Source of the DNA: Nyssa sinensis
Taxonomy: Eukaryota > Streptophyta > Magnoliopsida > Cornales > Nyssaceae
NCBI GenBank assembly: GCA_008638375.1
Contig: CM018032.1
Location: 6,089,501 to 6,153,500 of the forward strand
Direction of reading: 5' to 3'
DNA: 64,000 nucleotides
Shown: positions 48,800-61,827 of the stretch, one piece after another
Numbering within the stretch: the stretch's first letter is position 1
Layout of the letters: the number at the start of each line of letters is the position of its first letter
The notes under the pieces: generated by a model
What the model was told of the DNA's origin: nothing
Databases searched by the model: none
Seen by the model: the letters and a program-made list of their open reading frames with translations, nothing else
Program-made: the position numbers and the translations under genes

Positions 48800-49352
48800 A
48801 TGCTTAGAATCCAAATATAAAAACTTTATTAAAAATAGAATTATAAATTTTAAAAGTTTGCAAAAGCTTTTTGTAGTTACTTCAGATTTCACAGGATCTT
48901 TGTTGGAAATGTATTTTTTGGGACCCAAAAATTACAAAACTTTATGAGTTAATAATCTTCAAATTAAAACTCAAGTTAATTAATAGAACATATAATTATT
49001 AATATTTTTATTTTTATTAATAAAAAACTTTCTTATGCACATGCATAAGTATTCTTGATAATTTTTCATAAAAATATATATTATATCTGATTTAAATTAT
49101 AAGAAATCTCTTAATTTCTTTTTTTATTACTGAAAAAAATTGTACTATAAATATTTTTAAAATAAATATTATTAATTATTAAGAAAATATTTAATTATTG
49201 TTTATCATAGAACAAAGTTGATTATTTTTCAAAAAAGTTATTAATTATCAAATTATTAAATATAGAAAATCAAATGTATTAAATTTGTGCTATTTTTAAG
49301 TGTGGATAAGGCTCCTTTATCTACAATTCAGATGACTTATCTATGCACAGAG

Positions 49353-49402
<50 letters not shown>

Positions 49403-49693
49403 TGAAGTGGATGCATGTGTAACTTGATCTTTTTATGTAAAATGCATACATCACTATAGTTTTCGTTTTCCATTAGCTTATTCTAAGAAGATGACACTAG
49501 CTTATTTCTCTTTCACTTCATTATAATAGCCCTTGACTTTTTTCATTGTTGTGCTAAAATAATTGTCTATAAGCATGATCCATCACGTTTATCTTGCAAA
49601 AAAGAAAAAAGAAGTTATCAAAATACCGGTAGGATGTCGATTCAAGGCTTTCCAACAATTAAATCAGTATGAGAGAGAACAATAAATGTGCAC
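47771..49693. other. AT-rich intergenic DNA with microsatellites
   Basis: No gene. (AT)n at about 48769-48797; compound (AC)16(AT)8 at 49355-49402. Confidence 0.6.
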
Positions 49694-49868
49694 AGTTGAG
49701 AATAATAAATGTGTTTAAGGTTAGATCTTTGGCCTGACTCTGGTACCAAGTTGAAAACTGGAGGCCAGTTCATTCAGCTCCTTAAAACTCAGGTATTAAG
49801 GAGAGGGGCAACCAGTCATATAGATAGATTAGAAAAGTTAGAGAGGGGCGATGTAGGACAATTTAACA
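49694..49868 (-). mobile_element. TRIM-family LTR plus PBS, truncated copy, TSD TGCAC
   Basis: On the minus strand an LTR starts TGTTAAATTGTCC at 49868. It contains CCTACATCGCCCCTCTCTAAC, TGACTGGTTGCCCCTCTCC and CCTGAGTTTTAAGGAGCTGA, and ends CAACT near 49749. The primer-binding site TGGTACCAGAG follows (49748-49738). This is the LTR of the complete TRIM at 52432-52739, in the opposite orientation. The 5-bp repeat TGCAC occurs at 49689-49693 and 49869-49873. The second LTR is reduced to perhaps its last ten bases. Confidence 0.7.
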
Positions 49869-49873
49869 TGCAC

Positions 49874-50390
49874 GAATAATATTTATTATATTTTGATAGT
49901 ACTTAATTTATTTTTTTATAATAACCCGGAGACCTTAATCCTTGTTTAATAAATTAGTGATTGAATAAAATTCCTTTCTATTAGAATCAAATTCCTTTTC
50001 TAATTAGAAAATTTCTTCTTTTAAATTTATATTTTTAAAATAATTAAAATTGAGGGTACACATGTCACATCTATAGTGATAGGGTCTATATTTACCTCAT
50101 CATTCATGATAAACAAATATATATATATATATATGATAATGAAAGATAAAGAAATTAAATAGTCAATATGAAGGGTTAGAAATTGCAAGGTGCATCTTCC
50201 AAAACAATTTAAGAATAAAATTGTAAGGTGCATGGGTGAGTTTGCAACCAAACCATCTTCTGGTCTTGAAGTCAATGAAAAATCAAAAGTCAGGAATGAG
50301 GATGTGATTGAAACCCAAAGTTTTGCAATTGGCATTGCTGATGGATGTTACAGTCAGAAAATAAATTTGGATGGACTCAAAATCAATGTT
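49874..50390. other. Intergenic DNA with an unassigned 86-codon ORF
   Basis: The plus-strand ORF starting at 50190 (86 codons) has no recognised domain and runs into the tandem duplication. I do not call it a gene. Confidence 0.35.
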
Positions 50391-50692
50391 ATGATTGGCA
50401 CTTTTGAAGAGAGGAGGTTTTTTCCACTTGTTATATGTATTTTCTACTGAAATATCGGTGACAGTGAACTCAAGGACAGAGAGGAAAATCCAATCCACAC
50501 AATCTTAATCCCAATCTAAATCTTAATCAAAATGGAAATTATGATTGGCACTTTTGAAGAGAGGAGGTTTTTTCCACTTGTTATATGTATTTTCTACTGA
50601 AATATTGGTGACAGTGAACTCCAGGACAAAGAGAGGAAAATCCAATCCACATAATCTTAATCCCAATCTAAATCTTAATCAAAATGAAAATT
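50391..50692. repeat. 150-bp tandem duplication
   Basis: Two direct copies, 50391-50540 and 50541-50692, both beginning ATGATTGGCACTTTTGAAGA. They differ at only a few positions (ATCGG/ATTGG, CAAGG/CCAGG and small indels). Confidence 0.92.
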
Positions 50693-51240
50693 TGATCATA
50701 GAAATGGTGTTTCCTCACATATTTTTCCTTAGAAGTCAATTTCATGTCGAATATTAAGTACTTCTTCAATCCATGAAGCTAGGTTAATTTGAATGGAAAA
50801 GTGAAAATTATTTTTTATTGCTAGATAAATATTAATTATGCTTAAAAAGATAAATTCTGATGTAGAACACGTGAGCTTTGATTTTATGAATCAATGAAAG
50901 CATTTCAAGTCTCGTTCTAACCTAAAGTACTAGCCGGATTCTTGATACGAAAAAAAATTTGACCCGACTTTTTGATCCGTTTTTGGAATATCTTAGTTTC
51001 CTAATTTCGTTCAAACTAGTATTAATAGTTTATTATTCTACAAAAATAAAAAATTAGTAATTTCTTAATCGGATTAACAGATGAATTAGTAGTCTTCTAT
51101 TCAAATTGATACTCTTAGGCCTTATAAATATGATATATTAGGCTCATATTATTCATATTATCATCAATAAAAATACTGCTTCAAGTTTAGAAAAATTTCT
51201 CTTGTTTGGATAAATAATCACCTTGTTTGATTCAACTAGT
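50693..51240. other. Intergenic DNA
   Basis: AT-rich, no recognised feature. Confidence 0.5.
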
Positions 51241-52864
51241 GGCGGAGCCAAAGCTAGCCTAGGAGACCTCTCTTCCAAATTTTTAAATTTTGACTTTTTA
51301 CCCGTAATTTGAATTGAAGTTTTTTTAAAGAAATTGGGATTTGTCCCTCCCCCTTAATTTTCATATTTAAAAAAAAATATCTCCTTCAATTCTAATTTTA
51401 AAATTTTTGCCACACCACCCCCCCCCCAACAAAAAAAAGAGCCTTGCCACGAGATGCGGACATTCCCCATGCTGTAGTTTCCTCTGATCCGTTCCCGGGT
51501 TGGGTTAGGAGAATATCCGATCGATTACTTTCACGAATCGGAGTAAGAAAGAGGCCGAGCTGACTGATGAGTGCCCTTTTAGCCTTTAGAAAAAGGCTCT
51601 CATGTGGAGCTAGCATGGCTGGCTACTCTAAATCTACCATTGAATTTAACTAAAAAAAATTTAGGTGCTCAATTTATTTTCACGTTTTTGTTCTGGGTTA
51701 AATTCTTTAATTCGAATGTGGTGAGAAATGTAAGGAAAAGGAGGAAATGAGGCAAATTTCAACAACCATTTACCTTAAAATTCAATTGGAATGAGATTCA
51801 AAGAATATAAGCATCATAGGAAAATATCCTTTATCAAGTCCCACGAGTTCCCATACTAAACTTTTGAGAGACATTTTAAGCACACATGTTGATTAACTCT
51901 ATAAGTAGCCGCAGTTGAAGTATTACTGTTGTTCAAGCAATGGTTTTGGACAGAAGTATGACTTTGATGGGAATGTGAAAGCAGCCGATGACATTGAATT
52001 TGGCTTACAAAACATCAAATCACCACTAAACTGACAAGAAAAAGAAGCAGGTTGAGTGGGTTGGCAAAGAAAATGACTTTCTAATCAAGAACTCGTCTAC
52101 GTTAAATGAACACTAATTAATTATATTCTTTTCATTTTAGCTCCTTTTGACTGCCCCCTCGGCTGTGAGAGAAAAAGGTCACCCCCTCATGCTGGGGCGG
52201 CTCTTTGCTCCCAGTTCTTTTCCCACCTTTCTTTTTCCTTCTTTTCTTTTTATCAAATCAATGAATATTTTATACATGAGTCAAAAAAAAAAAAAAATTA
52301 AGGTAAGATTAGAAAATTTTGGTATAAAAACTGAAAGAAATAATGAGTAAACATTAGGTTAGACAAAAATTTTAATAATTGAGCTATAATTTTAAGCAAA
52401 ATATGAGAGAATAATAGATAAAAATTAGACTTGTTAGTTTGTCTCACATCGCTCGCCTCTAACTTCTTTACGTCTATTTATATAACTGGCTGCCCCTTTC
52501 CCTAACACCTGAGTTTTAAGAAGCTAAATGGGCTGGGTCTCCAATTTTCAACATGGTATCAGAGCCTAGTTTGGGTTAGAGGAGTCGAGGCATGCTCACC
52601 TGGCTTCCCTTTTCGGGTAATGTAGTCCAGGAGGCGTATTGATTTGTTTCACATCGCTCGCCTCTAGTCCCTCTACGTCTATTTATATGGCTGGCTGCTC
52701 CTTTCCTTAACACCTCGGTTGAGTCTCCAATTTTCAACAAGACTAAATCTAAATTTTAGAATGAACTAATTTAAAAATAATAAAAATTTTATATGTATAA
52801 AAAAAAAATTCTAAAATTTAAGGGGAGCTGGAGCCCTGCCAAGCCACCATGTGATTCCGCCCTT
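51241..52864. mobile_element. Possible Mutator-like element or two element ends enclosing a TRIM
   Basis: The left end GGCGGAGCCAAAGCTAGCC and the right end, which read inward is AAGGGCGGAATCACATGG, resemble the AAGGGCGGAG termini of the MITE at 28902. No matching target duplication was found. The two ends may belong to different insertions. A C-run (51418-51428) and a GC-richer block (51440-51620, 52140-52230) lie inside. Confidence 0.35.
52432..52739 (+). mobile_element. Complete TRIM retroelement, TSD AGACT
   Basis: A 308-bp terminal-repeat retrotransposon in miniature. LTR1 is 52432-52553 (122 bp, TGTTAG...TTCAACA). LTR2 is 52637-52739 (103 bp, TATTGA...TTCAACA) and differs by an indel of about 20 bp. 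Both carry CACATCGCTCGCCTCTA and TACGTCTATTTATAT. The primer-binding site TGGTATCAGAGCC begins at 52554, directly after LTR1. A purine-rich CCAGGAGGCG precedes LTR2. The internal domain is only 83 bp and non-coding. Perfect 5-bp target duplications, AGACT, flank it at 52427-52431 and 52740-52744. Confidence 0.93.
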
Positions 52865-53170
52865 GACATCAGCAATGCACCCGAAGCCAATAAGTACTTT
52901 ATATATCAGCTTATAAGACACATGTTGAGTTCATGTGTCAAACATGCATCGCGATTGATAAATAATTTTTTCTTGTACAATTGTTCAAGAAAGTCCACAC
53001 TCTGCACTTTCTCATCCGTTCCTTTTTTTTCAATATTCAATTAGGTATTCAAAACTTTGGTTCAAATATGAATAGAAATAGTACCACCCAGTTGTAATTA
53101 TTTTTATACAAAATCATCACCCCCATATTGAAATAAAATAATAAAATAAAATAATATAAAAAGGAATGGC
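52865..53170. other. Intergenic DNA
   Basis: No supported gene; AATAAAATA repeats near 53130-53160. Confidence 0.5.
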
Positions 53171-54102
53171 TTTTATATTTACACACACACACATATATAT
53201 ATATATGGGGCTATAGTGTGGTCGAAATAGATATCACCTGTACAAGGTTGCTCCAAATTGTGAATGAAACCACTAAAGGCAGTATTATATATATATATAT
53301 ATACTAAAGGCAGTATTTTATATATATATACAAGGTTGCTCCAAATTGTGAATGAAACCACTAAAGGCAGTATTTTATATATATATATACTAAAGGCAGT
53401 ATTTTATATATATATATATATATATATTTTAGAACAATAATGTCACAATACTTTTTATCAACAGACATTAATTTATGACATTAATTTTATAACCGCTAAG
53501 TGTTAAACATGAAGCTGAGTTGCCTTTGTTTGAATCTATATATATAGACGACAAAAATTTGTGATCACGCATGCAATGGCACAGGAGTTGATCATGATGT
53601 CTATCAACTTGCATGTTTTCTGCTTTATTTTATAGCCCAAATAAAGCGATCATCCAGATGCATCCAAGAGTCGGCGTGCTGCTGCAGCTATTCAATGTTT
53701 TCACATTCCTCTCTTCACCCCCTTCCCAAATCTCAATATATATAATATTACATAAAGATATATATATATATATATAATGCCGCCGTTTTTCAAAAGAATC
53801 AAAACCTGATTTAGACCACCCACTTTGCATGAACGATCAGTAGTGGTGCAAAATGGATCTGACCACCTCCATAGAAAAAGGAGGGGGTCATCGTTCCCTA
53901 GAAGATGCGTGCGCCCGATAAATATATACATATATATATATATATATTTATTCATCCATATATATAATGCTGCCGTTTTTCAAAAGAATCAAAATCTGAT
54001 TTAAACCACCCACCTTCAAATATATATATCATAATCAAAATTTCTCCAAACACTCTCTGTATGTAGACTAGACTTTGTCTTTGTTAGTTTCATATATGTA
54101 TC

Positions 54103-54133
<31 letters not shown>

Positions 54134-54170
54134 CACTATTGGTGGTATTGGAATAAGTAGGGATTAATCA
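53171..54170. repeat. AT microsatellite region with short local duplications
   Basis: Repeated CACTAAAGGCAGTATT(T/A)TATATAT units lie between about 53270 and 53430, with CAAGGTTGCTCCAAATTGTG at 53243 and 53331. A second duplicated segment, CCGTTTTTCAAAAGAATCAAAA...CTGATTTA, occurs at about 53783 and 53973. Numerous (AT)n and (AC)n tracts. No gene. Confidence 0.75.
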
Positions 54171-55375
<1,205 letters not shown>

Positions 55376-55620
55376 GGCCACATTTGATATGTAGAAATAA
55401 AATGATCATTGTATAAAATGAAATTAGAAAAAATAGAATAGAAATGATATGAAATAGAATAAGGATTACTTATCTAAGTCAAAGAAATACTTAAGAATAA
55501 TTTTTAATAAAATCTACATTCTATGAAATAAACATTATTAATCATACCAAACAAGAATAAAGAATAAAAAAGTTAGAATAGACATTCCTAGAATGCCCTT
55601 TCTACCGTACCAAATATGAC
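55376..55620. mobile_element. Tourist-like (PIF/Harbinger) MITE, diverged copy
   Basis: Homologous end to end with 63703-63927. The left end is GGCCACATTTGATATGTAG and the right end CCTAGAATGCCCTTTCTACC then GTACCAAATATGAC. The shared interior GGATTACT(T/C)ATCTAAG is present. More decayed than the other copy; a TTA duplication is not preserved. Confidence 0.7.
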
Positions 55621-57220
55621 ATTCATTTTGGCAAATATGGATTGTAATGTCACAGTGTCTCAATCAAGCTATAATTCATCGAATTCCCTAATGGGCATGA
55701 GATCATACTGATTTGATTGCTTCTCAAGACAAAGCCTCATCACATAGAAGTTGCTTTCTTTCTTTCTTTTTGCTATGGTCAAATAAGTTAATATTAATAT
55801 CCCTACTAACTCTCCCTCCCCTTGTCCACTTGCTGCTCTTACTTCTATGAATGAATGAATGAGTAGGTGATTGATGCCACTGAATGAATGACGGCCATGT
55901 GACGAGCTCATGAAAATAGCTTATCCTAAAGCAGATGGTTGCCCTCACCATGCCAGCCTAGTTGGAAAGGGGCTTCGTTGTAGGAGTGATCCTAATGTCA
56001 TGTCATGAACTGTGCCTACATCTACATCATGATGGCCATGCTTAATGGGATTTCTCTTACTCACATAAGCTGAATCCCAACTAATCACTACACAACCAAA
56101 GCCTGAAAGACATTCTCAAATGATCTTCTTCACTGGTGTTTGTATCAATCTCTTAACCAGAGAAGTGCACATTGTCAAAGAAACAAGCATCATATGAAGT
56201 TCATATTATGAACTATGAGACATGAACGGCTAGCGACAAGAGGTCGTCACTGTACATTGCTGTGGCTTCCTGGCCCAACCATACATTTCATGCCTAAGAT
56301 CAACCCATCACAGTACATCTCAATTAAAATTGGTCTACAAGTCTTAGTCTACTCTAGTCTATCCACCAGGTCTCAAGGCTCTTGATTGAAGATGTCCCCA
56401 AAATTTAGATTTGGATTGGGCAGGTCAAGAAGCTCAGTGAGCCATTATCTAAACTAGCATTCTTTCAAAGTTTCAGACCAAGTCTGCTGCTGCATCTGTC
56501 CATTGAAGCAGCTTCACTTCACTTCTTAAATTGAATAAGTCATGTGCATGTACTGGATCAGATTTCAAGAGAGGTCTGTTGAGGAAAGAGGTAGGGTTGG
56601 ACCTCTTTAAGGGAAGCCCGTAACGTAAGCCCAATACATCACGTCTTGAACATCTGTACCTCAAATATTCTTCCCAAAATTCTGAAAACTAACGAATCCT
56701 TCTTAGCCTTACACCCCGTTTGGTTTCTGGAACGAGAGAAAAAAAGTAAAAATACTCTTTTCCTTCAAGTAATGAAAGAGAAAAAAAAATAGAATCATTA
56801 GAAGATTAAATCTTTTTGGGCTCATAACTATCACATCAGTTAATTGAGAGCAAATATAAAACTTCCAGTCAATTCCTCCCAACTACAACACACTCTCATT
56901 TGTAAAACCAACACCTGATAATGAGATTGAAAAAGATTTTGTATAAAAAAGTTCAAATTTAAAGTTTAAATCCAATTACAGTGTAAAGAGACATTTGTGA
57001 CAGCATACAAATGTATTAACTCAAAAGCACATTCGACTTTCCAAAGAATTCAGTATAATGATAATATAGATTTTTTTGGGTACGTAATGATGATATAGAT
57101 TAAAACTACTTGAATACAATTTCTAAAATTTATCAGATTATAACAAAGTAGAGGACAGGATGATGAGCTGCCAGTCAACAGAGAAGGCTTTGATAGAAAA
57201 CAAAGTAACCAAATTGGATT
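55621..57220. other. Intergenic DNA downstream of the proteasome gene
   Basis: About 1.6 kb without a supported gene. Composition is more balanced from 55900 to 56720, with several 60-80-codon frames that have no domain similarity I recognise. Confidence 0.45.
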
Positions 57221-57308
57221 ATCAAACAACTCACTTTCAGCTCTTGTAAGAAAAAGGTCAATCCATCAAACGACTCACTTTCAGCTCTTGTAAGAAAAAG
57301 GTCAATCC
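57221..57308. repeat. 44-bp tandem duplication spanning the PBC stop region
   Basis: Direct copies at 57221-57264 and 57265-57308, nearly identical (ATCAAAC(A/G)ACTCACTTTCAGCTC...). The upper copy contains the end of the PBC coding exon (TGA at 57304-57302), so the duplicate lies in the 3' UTR. Confidence 0.9.
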
Positions 57309-57461
57309 ATCCTTCCCTTCAAGATCCTCTCTGTTACTTCAGTTGGTGTTCTGCAGAAAAGCACAAACATTTATGTTTATATAAATCCCCAATGCAGAAA
57401 AAGAAAATGAGAAACTGAACCCCACCAGTGATATTATAAATGTTTCAACAAAGGAAGAGCC

Positions 57462-57505
<44 letters not shown>

Positions 57506-58970
57506 ACGTTTTAAATTATTGTTGAATTTGCATTCAGCAACAAAGTGGACAGTAAAGAAAGAAGACAAAAGGTAAAGAAAAGAAAAACATAATAAAATAT
57601 GTGGCCTTAATAGTTAAAACTGTTCAAATTGAATTGGAAGGAGTTAAAATCTCCGTCACCAGTCCATTTAAACAAAACATGGACAAGGAGCTGAAGATTC
57701 AACTTTTAAGGTTGAGGTTGAAGGTGCACAACTGTGAAATTCCAAGTTTTCTTTTCCGGCAATTTCAAATCAGAGATGGTACTTATTATACTTTCGTAAA
57801 AGTAAAACTTAGAGTTGGTGAGTCCCCGTCCAACTTCTAAACATATTTATTTTCCTTACTATCATCCACCACAGGCAGCATATTTATTACTTGGAATGTC
57901 TTTACTTAAAACAGAGACCCAGATGCGCATTGCGGCTGCTGAGAATACAGAAAACTTGAATCCCACAACCACCAGATTTTCCTTCCTTTTCCCCCATCTT
58001 CTCAGCAACCAATAGAGGTGTCAAACAGGTCAGGTCGGGCCGGGCCATTTAAGTTGGCTGTGTCATGCCAATGGGCCGTGTCGTGCCAGCCCATGCAGTA
58101 ATCGGGCCGTGCTCATGCCGGGCCACTTTAGAAACCAGTAGGCCCAACCCGGCCCATGGAGGACCGGATCGGGCCGCGGGTCTTTCAGTTTTTTTCACTT
58201 TTTATTTTTTTTTTGTTTTTAATGACTAATATGGACCGTGAATTTTTTAAATATTATATTTTTTTGTTATTCTAATTACATAATGTGACTATTTTTTATT
58301 TTGTCATTTGTAATTGTAATATTTTGTTTAACTTTTATTTTTTTTACTTTGTTATTTGTTAGTTTAATATTATAATTATTCACTTTATTATTTGCTATTA
58401 TAATATTTTATTTAAATTTGTATTTTTTTTTAAATTATTATAATATTTTGCTTGAATATATTCACATAATAAGAATAAATGACAATAAAATAGGAAATAA
58501 ACCAGGCCTAACGTATTGTGCCCATCTCGGGCCTCCAGTCGTGCCATGATATGCCTGGCCCGGCCCTGCCCAGCCCACCGACCACTGTGCCGTACCGTTC
58601 GTTAAAATGACGTGCCCAGGCCAGCCCAACCCGATTGACACCTCTAGCAACCAAGATAAGTACAACACTTGCATCCCCCAATGAAATCACAGACAATTTC
58701 TGGCAAGGATATCATTACAAATTCTATGATACCTAATTTACTCTCCTGTCTTCCATTTGCATTCTATATCACAATCAATAGAATTCATCAAAAAAATAAA
58801 AATAAGCAACAATAATGCTTCCAGGATTTGAATTATATCATGTGAAGAAAAAAACAAGTACTATAGAAGGCTTACACAACATAGACATGTCCTCCCCAAC
58901 CACTCAAACAGTCACGATCTACTGATGACAGCAATGCTTGAGAGATGGTCTCAAACAAGTCTTCAGGTTC
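57302..58970 (-). CDS. PBC1: 20S proteasome subunit beta-3, C-terminal exons only
   Basis: Two minus-strand coding exons, 58970-58876 and 57350-57302, separated by a GT-AG intron (58875-57351). Exon one reads EPEDLFETISQALLSSVDRD then CLSGWGGHVYV. The split codon GT|A gives Val, and the last exon reads TPTEVTERILKGRMD-stop. This is the strongly conserved C terminus of proteasome beta type-3, a non-catalytic subunit of the 20S core's beta ring. The full protein is about 204 aa, so roughly 155 N-terminal residues are missing. I found none of their exons between 58971 and 64000. The preceding intron therefore exceeds 5 kb, or the fragment is a partial copy. Flanking splice sites are intact, which favours a real gene continuing rightward. 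Confidence 0.93.
57464..57501. repeat. (AG)19 microsatellite in PBC intron
   Basis: Uninterrupted dinucleotide tract inside the last PBC intron. Confidence 0.92.
58013..58646. mobile_element. Non-autonomous hAT element, TSD GCAACCAA
   Basis: The element is 634 bp. It begins TAGAGGTGTCAAACAGGTCA and ends CGATTGACACCTCTA; the inverted termini TAGAGGTGTCAA are perfect for 12 bp. Subterminal DNA is GGGCC-rich on both sides of an AT-rich core. Identical 8-bp duplications, GCAACCAA, flank it at 58005-58012 and 58647-58654. No transposase. It lies in the last intron of PBC. Same family style as 4484-5708. Confidence 0.95.
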
Positions 58971-60240
58971 CTGCATGATAGTTGAAACAGTGTTATAGCA
59001 GCACTCACCAGCACAAAGATTTCAAAATCATCAAGTAAAAAGTTTAAACCACCTAATTGTTTCGGGGAACTAAATCCCCAATATCTTATATATGGATGTT
59101 TCAAAGCACCATCAGCATATGAAAATTCAAAAGCATGATTTCACTCTTTAAACAAATAGACAGATATTTAAAATTACAATATGTTTTGGATAATTGAGCT
59201 TTCGTCCCTCTTTATCTTTCCCTCTTAGTAGTGTTCAAAGAATTCAAAAGGATGCATATATAGCTAACATATCTGTGTTCTCTATATCATTAGTATCAAA
59301 AGTCCTGTCCAGGTTTTAAGCCTTCCCCAATACCTTATGAAGCGTGCTACAAATTATTATACTGACATAAATTAAATTCTTGCACCTTGCAGTTTCTTTA
59401 ACTTGATCCCTTAAGCATGCATGTATTCTGGGAAAATCAAATAAAGATTAAAAAAGAAAAAAAATAATGTATTGCAATGTATCAAGTGCAACTGAGAGAT
59501 TCTTACTTGACTGTGAGCTCTTGGTGCTCATGCAGCAGCACAAGAAACACCATGGCTTGAGAAAGTTTGATTCAAGAATGGTGTTACAAAAGTGAGAATC
59601 CCATTAACTCTACTTCAAAGCAGATTTTGACGTGAAGAAGTGTCCAAGAGTTTCTATTTTAGCATCATTAATTGATTATTCATACAATGGCTTACCAGGC
59701 TTACAGGAATTTTATTTGTTTCCGGAAAGATGCACTCAAAGAGAGCGTTCAAATGGTATGTTCCTAGTTGAGAGTCTAATTCAGCAGTTTCTGTGCTCCA
59801 AATATTCTGGTGTTTAGAAGTACTATTTTACAAAAAATTAAGAAAGCGAGATCCATTGTCATGATCGCTATTTTCTTTTTATAGGTCCATTGCCATAACT
59901 ATTGTTTTCGGGAAACATTTATTTACTTTGTCAAGTTTTCAGTAGCTTGGCTATCTAGATTCTTGCTTGTTCAGGCCACCAAAAAATATATAAATAAACA
60001 GGCAGAAGAAGATCTTGAATGCTTACAAAGTCGAGCTCATCAATATCCTCGATCACCAAAGACCAATATGAAGGAAGTAAGCAAGCGAAGCCAAGCCAAT
60101 TACCAGGCAGATCAAGATTGACTTGGTAGAAACAGAATCAAGCTCAAAATCACCCAATAAGTTTGGCGTGTAGGTTCAACTGAGCTTGAGAAAATCAAAG
60201 ACTTAACCAAACTTATTAATTAGCCTAATCCAAAGTTTGT
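58971..60240 (-). other. Presumed PBC intron or upstream sequence
   Basis: Upstream of the PBC penultimate exon. Searched by eye for residues preceding EPEDLF (SGTASESLYG-like, LYQLREERD-like) on the minus strand; none seen. No other gene recognised. Confidence 0.45.
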
Positions 60241-60370
60241 TTGTGTCAAAGGCCGGGGCCGCAAGGCCCGCTTTACCCGGTGAGTGAAATGGTGGTATGC
60301 ACTCGCCTCGTGGGACTAGTCGGTCAACCTAGCATGCTTTGCAGCAGGGATTGGATACCCACAATTATAA
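60241..60370. mobile_element. GC-rich element end, possibly SINE-like
   Basis: About 130 bp, GC-rich (GGCCGGGGCCGCAAGGCCCGC...), ending GGGATTGGATACCCACAATTAT followed by an A-run (60368-60377). It resembles a short retroposon with an A tail, but no box A/B or target duplication could be fixed. It adjoins a copy of the ACGTGTCC repeat. Confidence 0.35.
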
Positions 60371-60377
60371 AAAAAAA

Positions 60378-60770
60378 AATCAAAATTAGCCTAAAAATAC
60401 ACAAATAACAAAATATCATTAAGATATTAAAATAAAAAAATCCATCAAATAAAAATTCAAAAACTTCTTCATTTAATCATCAACATTTATAATTCAAGTT
60501 CCAAAACAATTTTACTACATAGAACATATATATGTTTATATATAACTAAAAAAAGAAAAAGTAGAGAAGTACAGAAAAGGAGGAAATAATTAAAAATAAA
60601 ATAAAAAATATGTTCAAAACGTGTCTGGAACGTGTTCGAGCATGTCACAAATGTGTCTGAATTTTGACACTTTTTTTTCGCGTATACAACACGTGTTCGG
60701 GACGTGTCCGAACATGTCTGACATGAACACATAAGTCAAAAATAGAGTATCCATGCATCATAGATGTTAA
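60378..60770. repeat. ACGTGTCC-rich repeat, copy 1 (left end missing)
   Basis: Matches 61970-62363 in order: AAATATCATTAAGATATTAAAAT, CTTCATTTAATCATCAACATT, an AT tract, AACGTGTCTGGAACGTGT, ACGTGTCCGAACATGTCTG and AGAGTATCCATGCATCATAG. The left 130 bp of the family is not present. Confidence 0.65.
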
Positions 60771-61827
60771 GCATAACTTTTCTTTTTCGGTGCTATTTTT
60801 TGTTAGTTTCCTAAGCAGTTATTCAAATATGACTGCACCTATCATAGCCTCCTCAGGTTGAACTTTATATTGTTCAACTTGGTTAGTTGACAAATCGAGC
60901 TTGATGCTTTACTTGAGCTTGGCTCATAATGTTGGTGAATAAGTAAACTAATGATCCAAGAGGCAACATAATCCGGAAATTATAAAGCCTTTAATCATGC
61001 AAATATACTTGTTGCTCACGGGTGCAGAGAACCTGACCCCAGCGTAGGTTGGGTCCAGATCATGAAGAACACAAACAAGATATGGGCGCAAGTTTGGCTC
61101 TTTTGATTAGTGAATGAGCCTTAGCATGCCCCATAAAGAGCTGATCCAAGCTCATGAATAACACAATTCTTTAACCTAAGTGCTAAGATGCAACTAGCAC
61201 ATGACCTACCAAATAGTCTGAAGTCAATTCTTACCCTTCCAAATCAATCCTCCTGAAAACACCTGCAAAACTATTTTTCCCCTTCCTTCAAAGCAATTTA
61301 GGATGGACAATTCAACAAAGGAGTTGTAGATGCATCAGATATATGCAGGACATCCTACATACGTACATAATTTGAATACAAAATGTATAATATTGGACAG
61401 AACCAGAACTCCTTGAAAAACTCGATGTGTTCAACACGCCTCAGATGTTGGGATATGACTTTTCATAAGTATACAAAAAGGAATTGCAAAGATGAACCAT
61501 AATTAGACTTTATTCATATTATTAAAAACTCGAACCTTTCAAAACAAAAGAAGTGACACATGAAGAAGGTTTCAGATAAAGGATGAAGAGAATGGGTAGA
61601 AAAAATGAGTTGTCGCAATTACTTGCATGGGCAATTGGGAACACATGCACGAAGACACACTATTTTATGCCGTATTCTAACTCTATTGATATCCCATATT
61701 AAAGGAATTGACCAAGTTGACGTGTCCATACCAAATTGACTGTGTTCCATGTCTATGTCTATTCAGAGTAACTCCAAACATTGGATCCATAAAATCCTAG
61801 ATTTTGTCAAGCAAAACCTAAGCCTAA
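60771..61827. other. Intergenic or PBC intron sequence
   Basis: No gene recognised. The GTTGGGTCCAGATCATGAAG region (61020-61160) has balanced composition but no domain. Confidence 0.45.

Noticed and set aside
50190..50450. 86-codon plus-strand ORF
   Set aside because: No recognised domain, and its 3' part is the 150-bp tandem duplication.
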